Origin: Tethya wilhelma
Taxonomy: Eukaryota > Porifera > Demospongiae > Tethyida > Tethyidae
Length of the DNA: 64,000 nt
Assembly (NCBI GenBank): GCA_964030475.1
Contig: CAXIPT010000003.1
Coordinates: forward strand, 7,826,453-7,890,452
Direction of reading: 5' to 3'
Part shown: in pieces, positions 1 through 16,700 of the stretch
Position numbering within the stretch: position 1 is the first letter of the stretch
Layout: each line of letters begins with the position of its first letter
Made by a program: the position numbers and the translations under genes
The notes under the pieces: model-generated
Told to the model about the DNA's origin: nothing
Databases searched by the model: none
Seen by the model: the letters and a program-made list of their open reading frames with translations, nothing else

Positions 1-2620
1 ACTACTGTAATATAGCTGTGGACAATGAGATTGATAAAAAACTTACACTAGGAGGAGTTATTGAACGTCCACCAGTCCTACAATGATAATGTTAAGTATT
101 AATGATACACAGCATACTTTATGCTATGACTAGCCAAGCCATGCATTTGCTCACCAGTAATATTCATCATCATCCTCATCCTCCAGCATCCCAATGGTAG
201 AGAGATTAGACACACTCATCATACTTGCTATACTCATCATGTCATCATCTCTGCAGGGAACAACACACAACCATTGATATGTAGAAGATATTGTTCTGTG
301 CTAATAATGTGAGCTGGAAGAATCAAGTAAAGGTATTATCATTACGTTGCTTTGCCTTCCTTGAGGAATTCTGAAGTCAATGAGACTTCCAACATTACTG
401 TTTTGATCTTTCTAGAGACTGGCTTCAATCGAAGATGAAGATCATGTTCGAAAGGCATAGTTGAAGCATACTTCACCATATTGATAGACGCAGTGGCTAA
501 AACTTTACGTTTGTTGTTACTATCAACCTGAGTATGCATGAATCACACATAAATACAAGTTCACACAGAGCCACTCACACACATACACTTACATCAATAA
601 CAGCAAACTCCCACTCTTTTGTTTCGTATGACTGGTCCCTGGGACCCTGAAACAAATGCAGAGCAAGTGAGTGCTACTGATACAAGCGAGGTATAGTCTC
701 CTCCCCTCACCTTATACAGGGTGACAGTGATCTCCATGGTCTCAGGCTCAGGCCAAATGACCACACCCCTCAGCTTGTTGTCAGGTGATGGCTGCCATGG
801 ACGAAGCTATAGTAAGAGTTAGCAAGTGAGCTTGGTATATAATATCTCATAGATGTGTGTTGTACAAGGCAAGGACTTGTGTCCACTTGTCACTTCATGC
901 TCTAGAGTACCACCACATGCTCCTATTCTTGCTGGTAATGTCAACAGGAACAACAACAGCTATCCCACCATTGAAATGAAAGAAAGCTACATTAGTCTGT
1001 GTTCATACAGAGAACCTACACATACACAATTTCCTAACAATGTCACAGTCTAGCAATACAGTACTATTGATCAATGAAGTTGCATACATATGACAGCTGA
1101 ATTCCACTATAAAGGATGCTGGGTGGTGTTTGTTACAACACAATCACCATCGACAACTAGAGCACCCGTCTGATGGAACAGTATTCATACCATCCACAAT
1201 ACAACTGTATCACTGTACCTTTGTTATGAGTCTTCTACCCTTTCTTGTCCATGACACACAAATCTGTGTTGGGTGCCTGAACAAAACATACAAAAACCAG
1301 CAAATCAGAGATGATAATCAGCAGTGACTGGCATCCTAAAATTGGCACATAGAAGAAACTTTATCCAGTTACAGTTGTGATTTTTTTATACGTGAAACAT
1401 AAAAGTCATAGTGATTCCTTGACTCAACAACACATTATGTGACATCTTATCATTCAGTAGTGGAACCAGTTGCTCACACTGATAAGCATAATGATCACCT
1501 GAATAACACAAAGCTGCAATCTGATGGGCTTACTGGATTTTAAATTGTGTATTAGTCACAGGACCATGTCCCTACAGGTGTTAGTCTGACAGGCTATGAC
1601 ATAATAACCAGAGCTTGAGGGTCATGCATTTACAGCAGCCACAATCAACCACAGAGGAGAAGTGGTCAAAAGCCATAAGGTATACCACTAAACCTTCATC
1701 TGCATGGATATTGTAACTAACAAAGGGAACTTAAAACAGGTGACAATCAAATGTTTTGTAGCGGAATAACAAAGTGATAATGAGTATGAACACCAGTTGC
1801 AAATTAACACTGATTAGACTGACCAAATATCCTTACACATTCTCACAAGATCACTATAAATGCAGATTGCACGTCCAGAATGCTGAGAACAGGAAATCTT
1901 TCCCTTGCATGAGCAATAAATTGATTCAAACATCACCTACTGTACCATTCATCACTAATCAGCAAGGTAAAGTGCCCAAGTGACAGGCAGCACTGTCAAG
2001 AATATCAGATAGAAGAAACTTTTTACAGTTTGAAGCAATTTTTGACGAAATTCATTCTAATTTTTGCAGATTCTCACCTATATGTACTTCACTTGCCAAG
2101 AAAGCTAGAGTACTGGGTAATAATGGTCATAGGTCTGAAGTACCGAAAATACTCAAAAAATTTCTAACTTTTCAGTGTAATCAGTATTATACGTACACAC
2201 AATGAGGCCCCACGTGCCCTGTCTGTTCATTTGCAGATTAATAATGCACAAAGGATACAACTACAGATTGAGAAAATCCTCTCAAACAGTAAAATGTCAT
2301 AAAAGACTTTGTCAATAGGTTTCAGTGTTGGGCCTACAAACCTTTATGCTTGGCAGACATTTTTAGACCATGATTATTACTGTAGCTACCTAAATCACAA
2401 CTCTGAATGGCCACCAGTCACCTCAATAATTATGTGGGAGAAGGCATAGTATCTATGAAGAAGGATAAACCAAGCTGTTGACAAAGTAATGGCCTATAGC
2501 CGAGTACACATACCATTTCTCCTTGGTGCTACACTCTATCACCACCGACTGGTAGGTAGAACAATACTGAAACTTGGTAGCTCTCTTCCCTACACGTTGG
2601 ATTTTACGAAGCATTGACAT
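1..2620 (-). CDS. EHBP1: EHBP1-like protein, 5' (N-terminal) part, runs off the left edge
   Basis: Exons read on the minus strand: 2514-2620, 1219-1276, 711-806, 593-646, 346-527, 155-250, perhaps 1-15; phases agree throughout. The start is the ATG at 2620, giving MSMLRKIQRVGKRATKFQY, which matches the EHBP1 N terminus. Following pieces (VSWTRKGRRL, LRGVVIWPEPETMEITVTLY, NNKRKVLATASINM, FLKEGKAT, then a Met/Ser and Asp/Glu-rich stretch) follow the NT-C2 domain of the EHBP1/EEIG family in order. In that family the NT-C2 domain binds membrane, and the later CH and bMERB domains (outside the window) bind actin and Rab GTPases, linking endosome recycling to the cytoskeleton. The remainder of the gene lies beyond position 1. 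The EHBP1L1 paralogue cannot be separated from EHBP1 with this fragment. Confidence 0.88.
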
Positions 2621-2956
2621 CCTCCCCAATCAAGCTCACTCCGCTAAATTTCGATTCAGCAGAAATATATCACAATGCTTGTCCACACTGTACTATGCTG
2701 TCTCGGTGCTTGGTCAGCTGCCTGTGCATGACCTGAATCAAATTTAACTTTGTGGTGATGTAATGATACATTTTGCGACAGATGACGTAATTTGCAAACA
2801 CGTATCGTTTGTACCCTGTGATTGTCACGTGCTGCAAGGATCAGAGAGCTAGCTACCCCCAAAGCCGCTCAAACCGACACTAGGAAGAAATCTGAAGACC
2901 ATCTGTTGTAGGCCTGCTTTTAATAGTGAACTTTCAAGCAGTGCAAAGTGGTCAAG
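2621..2956. promoter_or_regulatory. Shared intergenic promoter, EHBP1-like / RAB14
   Basis: This 336-bp gap separates two start codons that point away from each other, so both promoters and both 5' UTRs must fit inside it unless upstream non-coding exons exist. No TATA box or other named element was convincing by eye. Confidence 0.55.
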
Positions 2957-7954
<4,998 letters not shown>

Positions 7955-8269
7955 TCGTCTTTCTTTAACTATTAGCATAATTTTTCATATGGTTATGAGT
8001 ATTGTATGTATGATATTAATATAATTTGTAGAGTGCATTATTATACAAGTATATTATAAGTAATTTATTGTTGAGTTGTACTCTCATTGTTGCAAAGCAT
8101 GCATGGTGATAAGATTGAAGTGCACCCAGAAAATTAATTATCGTTACTGTAAATGTGTATGTAAGTTTGTTTTTTTTTTAATTATTGTTAAATTAAACAC
8201 TTTTGACACAAAAATAAAAATTAATTTTTAAAAAATAAAGTAAATTAAGATGCATGCATGTAATTTGAG
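7955..8269. other. Convergent 3' region between RAB14 and the STAND gene
   Basis: AT-rich stretch holding the two 3' UTRs. Several AATAAA-like signals occur (for example AATAAA near 8210 and 8233 on the plus strand). No ORF or RNA gene was seen. Confidence 0.6.
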
Positions 8270-11200
8270 TTAGATTTCTTCAAGTTCCTGGATGTATCTA
8301 TTCCAAGTGTCAAGTATAGGCAGTTTACTATTGATTGCATTAATGTCAACTTGAGGGAATTCCTTTTCTCGTTGAAGTAACCTTCTATATATCCCCACAG
8401 CTCTCTCGACATGTTCACTAGAACCATCATTATCATGAAGCTGCAACTTCACTTGTGATAAGAGTTTGTGATAGAATGCATTACTCGGGTGTATCTTGCC
8501 ACAGCAATTGGTTCTTATCTTTAAAGCTTCCTCCAGACTCCATTGAGCCGAATGGAGGTCATTAGTGTCAACCAAGACCCTTGCTAGGGCACATGATATG
8601 GTAGCTGTAATGGGATGCTGATATTGAACCTCCTTCATGATCATTAGTGCTGAGTTAAGATACTCAAGAGCTTTGTTTCGCTTGCCCAACTGATGTAACA
8701 CAGTGCCTAAACTACACATTGTCTCAGCTTTCATCAAGCTCTGTTGACTAAGGATTTGTTGCTGGATTGAAAGAGCTGTTTCTAACAGTTTCTTTGCGCT
8801 CCAAGTATCCCCAAGTTCACGGTGCAGCAGACCCATTACAGCCAGCATAGAGGCATATTTTGGGTGTGTCTTTGTGAATCCAGGATTGCCTGTCTCATCA
8901 GCAGTCTTTAAATAGAGATCGATAGCATCTTGCATCATCTGGGCACTGTTGTGAAGATCTCCAGTATCTCTTAGCACTTTAGCCAAATCAGCACTTCCAA
9001 ATGCAAGCTACATACAAAACATGTTCATTTAGGTGGAGCACATACACACAATGTTGAAACTTACCTGTGGATGGCTAGGGTAGCTTTTGTAGAAATTCTG
9101 GGCAATCAACTGTGATCGATGGAAAGCACTCAGACTCTGAGAGAGATATCCAAGTTCATGATACACCTTACCAAGACTGTTCAGAGTCATTCCAATGCCT
9201 ACAAATCAAGTAATTATTTTAATGGTCAGTGCATATTGTTACCGTAGATCTTGCTAAATAGCTAGCATTCATTACTCACTAGGATGGTTCTCTTCATGAA
9301 CCAGTGACTTGGTTTCCAAAGCAGTTTCCAAGAGCCTTTTAGCTTCTTGCAAGTTTCCTATCAATCGAGTCACTCTTCCTAATTGTGTCTGAGCAATGGC
9401 TGTACCAACATGTCGAGAACCATTGACAGCTTTGTTAATCTCAACAGACTTCTCAAGAAGCTTCTGAGCTTTTGACAATTCACCCAAATCACTGTATGTT
9501 GAACCAAGCACTCCCAATCCCACAGCCACACCTATTGTGAACAATGTTTCAGAGTGAAGAGAATATGTAAGACTGAGCTATCAGATGATGCTATAAGTGT
9601 GGACATTAGATACTGTATAGCGGGCAAGTTTCGTGGGGTTTTAACTTTCGCAGTTTACGCATTTTAACTTTTGCAGATGAGCTGGGTGACTGCTGTTCAT
9701 ATGTACATTACAGAGAATTTTGCTGGTGGATGGTGATCTGCAAAAATCTTCAACGAGACATCCGTGAAAGTTAGACACTGCAAAACTATCCTACTATAAA
9801 TTTATAGTATGTAAATTAACATGAAGGCTTCTCAGAATATGTACAGTTGCAGATTACCATACAGTACCAAAGCTTCAGAGTAGAACAACCTTTTTTTTTA
9901 CACTTATGGATGACTTAACAAATATTCGCAGATCTATAAAAACTTTTATGTGTGGATCACAATCCGTGAAAATTCTCCACAAAACAGTCTGTATGGCAGG
10001 TATATGGTGTATCACAAGCTACCAACTAACCTGGATGTGCAGGACCATGAACTAATTCAGTAAGTCTGAGAGCTTCTTTAGCACATTCTTTACTCGAGTG
10101 AACATCACCACGATTACGATGTGCTACACTCAAATTAGAGAGAGTAATAGCAACAGAAATGTGATCAGGACCATGAACCTGTTTGTTAATCTTCAGAGCC
10201 CTCTCAAGCAGTTCAATAGCCTTGTGAGGGTAACCAAGATCAGAGTAAGAGACACTCAAGTTGCCCAAAGTGAAAGCAATCTGTAACAAAAAAGGATCAC
10301 AACTTTATGTAATGAAGCTATTGTTTTTATGGTAAACATACTGAGGGATGGTCTGGCTCATAGAGTTGCTCTTGAATGCTTAGAGCTTTCTCAAACAACT
10401 CCTTGCTCTTCATACTGTCACCAAGACTACGTATTGTAGCACCAAGGTTGGTAAGTGCACGAGCAATCGATGGATGCTTTTCAGGGTAGAGATGATTGTA
10501 TATCTCCAGAGCTCTCTCCTGACATTCCCTATTTGTGAGAAGGAGAGTAAATTAGCTACTCATCTGGGAATGCATGAAAGATGAGTAAGGGACTTACTTG
10601 CTCTCATAATATTGGCCACGATGCTTGTATGTAGCACTCAATGAACTGAGAGCATCTGCTACTTTAATACCAACACCATCAAATTCTTTCTCATAAACTT
10701 TCAGTGCTTCCTTTAGTACAAATTCACTCTCTTTTCGAAGAGCAAGCTGCCTGAATGGATATGTGTGTGTGTATGTGTATCCAAAGGGAGAAATGGGGTC
10801 ATGGGCACACAAAGATGGTAATCTTACCCACTCATTGCATGTGCATGCACAATTGGTCTACACAAGGAAATGCATGTATCTGTAGGGCATTAGAGCTTAA
10901 AGCAGGAAATAATAGTGATTAAAAAATTGACAGTTTGCTCTGCAGAATATGAAGTATAAGATTTAAATCTGATTTGTGCGTTTGCATTCAGTGGCCAAAA
11001 ATTAATATTGCCGGACTTAAATTTTGACAATTTGAACTTTGACTGTCAAACTGTCAAATAAAATCCTCATCAATATTTCCGGCTATACTGTTTACCTGTA
11101 TGTATTGCCAAGAACAACAGCAATATCAGCTGTTTCAACAGTTCCCTTTCCATAGTACTCTTCACTCTTCTCCAGAGCTCTCTCTAACATCCATCTGGCT

Positions 11201-12235
11201 TTGGTGGGTCTGCCAGTGAGCAGATAACCACTACCCAAGGCATAACACAAGCCTGCATCTCTTCTTATGTCTAGTTGAAACCTAGACAGGTTCTGAGCAA
11301 ACTGGGAGAGAGAAGTTACAAATGATCACTACCATGGAATAGTTTATCGCAACGACACTTTACGAACATAACCTTACAGCTGTCACCTTACAGCTTACTT
11401 ACTTCAAACTTACTCAACATGTGAGGTAGGAGCATATGTCTGAGATGATACGAAAGAACAGAATCAGAAAGATTGGCTGATTCGTATTCCAATAACAAGT
11501 TATCAATGTTGTTGCAGAGCACTTTGTTTCTTTGTTCAGCAGTCATATCTATACAAAATGATTCAGAACAAATCTCATAGCTGCATCAACGGTCAAACAT
11601 TGCACAAGTTTGTGTCGTCAACAGATGCAAATGCAGCACGCTTACTGTCTTCTCCCAGCAATACTTCACTGAACACCTCTCTAGTCCCTCTGTACACAGT
11701 CACGGCCTCCACACTGGAACTGGGCACTTGCCTTAATTTGCTAGACCCATCCTGAGACATTCTGGGAAAGACAAGTAGAGCACAGTTGCGGACACTTTCT
11801 AAGATAGCACTGTTGATATCGGGTCTGACACCAAGTACTCTGGCAACCAGGGTCATTGGTACTGGGGTAGGAGCACACATAGCTAGCAATAAGAACACCT
11901 GTGGCAATAGCAACATGGGACCTGTATGAGTCTCAGACTCTTAAAGTGGTGAAACTTGACAGTAAAATACCTTATGTAAGTGAGGGTCAGCAGCCAGTTG
12001 CTGTGCTGCCATTGAAATGGCCATCTTCATTGTCACAGGATGGCTAACATTTTGTCCTAAGAGCATTTTTTCACTCTCAATCTGAATACCTTTCTCAAGT
12101 CCTTCAATATAGTCCTGGAAACTGTATACAGGGTTTCTCTCTTGTTCAGCACTTATGTAAAATCCAGCACTAGAGGAAGAAAGACACACAATGTCAGACA
12201 AATAATTCATTAAATTGTAGGGACCAACTTTCTAC

Positions 12236-12298
<63 letters not shown>

Positions 12299-13695
12299 AA
12301 AACATACACACAACCTTGCAACTGAAAGTGGAGCTCTATCCAAAGCATTCACCACCTCCCTAGCTCCCTCACCACAGACCCCACTAACAGTCTCTAGCAA
12401 CACAATGGCATCTTGCTCAGACATTCCTTCTTGAAGATAAAGTTCTGATGCAAATGGACTTGATCTTTCCATCAACCTCCGATCATGAGTGGTTACAAGT
12501 ACATAGCCATTACCCCAGTTATCATCTCCCGCTTGTGGCCAAAAACTTCTCCATGCAGCCGTATGAGTGTTGATTCCATATGATGCAGCCACTCCTACCC
12601 CTAGACCCTGGGAGAAAGGGATGTCTTTGCTGATGCCTGGTGCAGAGAGTGATGGCAGTGTTGATGGAGGGATGATAGGCATGAGCTCTGGTGATGTAGT
12701 GGTGCTTGTTTGCCCTGTTTCATTAGTACAGAGGTTGTCTACAATTAACAGCCATCCAGAACGCTTTTTCAGTTCTTTCCTTACTGCTGCAGTAAGCAAT
12801 TCAAGGCTGTCTAGTTCACCCTTCTGTCCTGATAAATATTCAAGACCTTTAAGCTCGGACTCAAGCCCCAACTCATATGCCAAGTTTATGTATGACTGAA
12901 GGAAACTTGATTTGTTCGTGGCAACCAATGTTCCAACAAAGAGATTTCTAAAGATCCAGCCTTTATTCTTGTGATAATACAACTTTCCGTATTCTCTTGC
13001 TAATTGGGTCTTCCCAAAACCAGGTCTGCCGGTCAAGTACACCGACACAACAGTATTCTTGCCATTCTGCTTTCGAAGAAGCTTGAACATTCCACTAAGA
13101 CTTTTTAACTCAGATTTTCTCATATGGAGCTTGTGAGATGGTCGCTGTGGTAAGGAAAGAACGCTATTGTCACTTGTTGCTCTAGCTAGGAGTTTCCATA
13201 CTGCCGGACTCCGATATAACCCAGCAAGAACCCCAATTCCACCTCCACTAGTTATTGCAACAATCCCTGGATGATGCGATAGAGCATCAGCTGCTTCATG
13301 TATATTGAAAGGTGATCCATTTACAATGGTATAACTTAGAGACCTAATTGTTGGAGATTGATGAGTTATGACCGTTCGTCTGTTCAACTGGTAGGGAGAA
13401 GGTTAAATAATAAACAAAACTTACACTCAACATTAGCACACACACTTTATGAATACCTTAGAGCAGCTGGCAGCCACAGATAACCTTCGACCCAAGACAC
13501 CTCGGTGAAGTATAAAGAAGCTAGCCATTCAACTTCTGCTGCATCAATGAAGGAACACTAAACAAATTGAGTACCTTACTAATAGATACTAGTGTTTATG
13601 GCTTACCTGATATCAGAGCTAGAGCTGTCTGTCAATTCTGATTCACCATCGATTATCCTCATGTGCACACAACCACGCCTTTTTTGTGTCTGCAT
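8270..13695 (-). CDS. STAND/NB-ARC-like P-loop ATPase with C-terminal tetratricopeptide repeats
   Basis: Multi-exon minus-strand gene ending at the stop 8270-8272. The large exon below 13387 carries a Walker A motif GRPGFGKT, a Walker B-like LLIVDN, a sensor-type VLVTTHDRR and a GLPL-like APLSVA, in the order of NB-ARC/STAND ATPases. A winged-helix-like segment follows (about 11593-12200). Then come at least ten TPRs with the kinesin-light-chain/nephrocystin-3 pattern (for example SYSDLGYPHKAIELLERAL and HPSIARALTNLGATIRSLG), each about 42 residues, across 8270-11300. Family knowledge suggests a ligand-gated oligomerising switch of the apoptosome/innate-immune type; the ligand cannot be read. 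The N terminus is uncertain: an ATG at 13695 opens a short exon (13607-13695), and joining it to the next exon is not resolved. A (CA)n tract lies in the intron at 12243. Confidence 0.85.
9612..9800. repeat. Probable MITE in a STAND-gene intron
   Basis: The intron sequence starts with TATAGCGGGCAAGTTTCG and ends with an imperfect inverted counterpart near 9790. The end resembles that of the better-preserved element at 17050-17262. The boundaries are approximate. Confidence 0.4.
12243..12294. repeat. (CA)n microsatellite
   Basis: About 25 CA units lie immediately downstream (in gene sense) of the exon ending APLSVA. Reading through it gives a spurious Cys-Val run, so it is intronic rather than coding. 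Confidence 0.9.
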
Positions 13696-13751
13696 AATAT
13701 GGTTTTAAAATTAACGACCATTACATCACATTAGAGGCAAACGAAAAAATT
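13696..13751. promoter_or_regulatory. 56-bp divergent promoter, STAND gene / PLAA
   Basis: The inferred start codons of the two genes are separated by only 56 bp, which is AT-rich. At least one transcript must therefore have a very short 5' UTR or start inside the neighbour. The figure rests on the ATG at 13695, which is less certain than the PLAA start. Confidence 0.5.
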
Positions 13752-16700
13752 ATGGCAAACAGTAGTGCTTCTTATGGATATCAGTTGTCATATGAGATTC
13801 TTGGACATAGCGCTGATGTTCGTGTTGTAAGGTCCTTCCAGCTGAGTCCTGCTGTTCGAGAGCACATCCTCACGGCTTCTAGAGATGGTACCTGCTGTGT
13901 GTGGACTCCAGAAGATGGGTCTGTCAAAGACTATATTCTAAGCAGAGTAATGAAACATCATACGGGCTATGTATCTGCATTATGTGTTATTCCAGCTTCT
14001 CAAGCAACTGCTTATGGACATACATGTAAGTTACACTGCATTTTCTAATTAATGCACATCTACCTTCTTGTACAAATTTATATGTATGTCTGTTTGTAGC
14101 ACTCATAGTGACAGGAGGGCAAGACAAAACTATCCTCTTGCACTCAACTGAAGAAGGAGTGGAAGGTATATTGACTATATCAAGGGGCGGCGACTCCCAT
14201 ATGCTCTGTACTTGCAGCTGCGACCGCGGTCAAGATCTTGACCGTTGTAAATTTTCATTTTGACCCTTGACCAACGCTAAAATTTGAGCTTGACCGTTGA
14301 CCGTAGTTTCGGTATGACGTCATTTGGACGAACTTTACCGTTCTGTGACCATTCTAAAATTTCATTTTGACCGTTGACCAGCAAGAAAATTTTGCCGTTG
14401 ACCATCATCTTGACCACGGTCGCAGCCGCAAGTACAGAGCATATGGGAGTCACCGCTCCTTGCTATATGGCATGTCCACAGGTTAAATGTATAATTATTT
14501 GTGCCCATTTACAACAGTCTATTTGCATTCACTTGAGCACCAGAAGTAGAATTTCTTTGATGCGGTCACAATACTCAATGGTTCAAGTGAACACAAACAG
14601 ACTTTATCCTTTTGCTGCAATTAATTTAAGCTATAAAGTTTGTTTTCGTTATCAAAAAATTTGGTTATATACCATACTGCTCAGTTCTGTATACTTGCAA
14701 GTGTGCAAACTCCATCTCCATTTGTGTAGTTGCCAGCATTGGGAGTGCTGTACACCAAAGTCCCTAGGCTCTTCAAGATAGGCTGATAGTTATCGTGTGA
14801 ATCGATGGCAGTCTGGTTGGCAACTGGACTTTTTGCCTCCAATGCTTACAACTAAGTGGCTCATAAACAAGAGTAGATTTTAAAATTAATATAAGAAATG
14901 ACTTGTGTGTCTTAGCCTCAGTACAGAACAGCAGTTTCCCAACTGAACAAACCACCACTCCATCTCAAGGGTCCAAAAAGACCTATATGCTCCGAGCTTT
15001 GGGCCCAAAAAAAGGCAACTTGTTTAATTGAAGCCTTTGATTGTCTAATTAGTTTTGATAGCAGGAGGGGGTCTATTAGAGAATCATAAGACAGTATAAT
15101 TTGTTTATAATTATGAGTACACAAATGTTTTTTGTGATGTGTACCTTTTACAGAGCCTCTGGAAAGATATACTGGACACACTGATCTGGTGACCTGTGTA
15201 ATTTGTATGGGGGGTCAAGTCATATCCAGTTCATGGGATAGGTAAGAGCAATGCCAGTCTAATTGTTGTGCAACTAACAGTCATAGCTGTGTAAGCAATT
15301 AGAGCAAGCTGAAAGGATCAGTGTTCTCCTCTGTCCATTTCTTATTGGTCTCCATGATTATATCTGAGAGCTGAGGAATAAGTCCTCCCTGTACACAGCC
15401 TAACCCAATCAGTGTCATATCAGTAATGACAAAAAAATTTGATCAAAATTGCAAGTTTCCAACTTCATGGTAGTAATTTTCTTCACAAATCTATAGCACT
15501 ATTCGTGTTTGGAAAGGCTCCAAGCAGTCTGAAGTGATCAATGCTCATAAACCTGCTGTCTGGACAATAGCAAGTTTGCTAGAATTTGATGGCACCAGAA
15601 GGATTGTATCTGGTATGTAAGACTACTATTGATCCCCAAGTGACTAACAAAAGTGCATCCAAAATGATATCTGTTGAATTGTGTGCATGTTTTTGTAATT
15701 TTTTTCCTGTTGTTTGTATTGTTAAGACAGTGTAGTGATTTTTCATGTTGTCTTGCCCTGTGACTATTTCCCATCGAATGATGGAGTTTCTAGCATATCA
15801 AACCATCTATGTTTGTATCCTCATGATGTTGTTACTCAATTTCAGTCATGATACTGAATTAGATGCATTACTCTACTGTACTTAGCACCAGGCATGGGTC
15901 GTATGGACACTGAACGTATTTCTTCACAGGTGGTGCTGACCGTATTATTAGGTTGTGGGAAGTTGACAGTAAATTATGTGTTCAAGAGTATCATGGTCAT
16001 GGTGATGTGGTCAGGGATGTTATGATTGTATCAGGTGACATATTTTTGTCAGCAGCTAATGACTGGTAAGAGACTCCATTTGTGTATATTAATTATTATT
16101 GTGTAGATATTTTATCTTGATTATTAGCACCATTCGTAAGTGGAACATTCATTCTGGACAGTGTATACGGGAATTCTTTGGGCACGAAGCTTATGTCTAT
16201 AGGTACTAATCTCAGACATTATTGTTAATGACGTTAGTAATAAATAACACACCCTCTTGTGTTTAGCCTTTCTGTATTCCAAGGAAGTGGAGATGAAGAC
16301 TTTGTCTCCTGTGGTGAAGACAGCTCTATCAGAGTCTGGAGGAGTATGTGTATAGTGCCTGGGATAAGCATGGTACTATAATTGTGTTGTGTCCATTACT
16401 AGATGGAGAGTGTAAACAAGTAATTCAAGTCCCTGCCACCTCTGTTTGGAGTGTGTGGTGTATGAAAAATGGTGACATTTTAGCTGGATCCAGGTATTCA
16501 CAACTTATGGGAATCACCTCCATAATACAGCTGTTGACAATAGTTATTCATGTTTTCACCAGTGATGCTGTGGCTAGGATATTCTCTTCAGCACCTGAAC
16601 GGATGGCTACACCTCAAGAACTTGGAGTTAGTTATGTTGTACTTATTGTATGCCATAGTTAATTAAATATTTTTGAACCTTATTTTCCCCCACAGGCATA

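Noticed and set aside
12243..12434. Thr-His repeat ORF on the plus strand and a Cys-Val run on the minus strand
   Set aside because: Both are read-throughs of the (CA)n microsatellite in a STAND-gene intron.
12567..12899. 110-codon plus-strand ORF
   Set aside because: Antisense to the conserved NB-ARC exon, whose motifs are clear on the minus strand.
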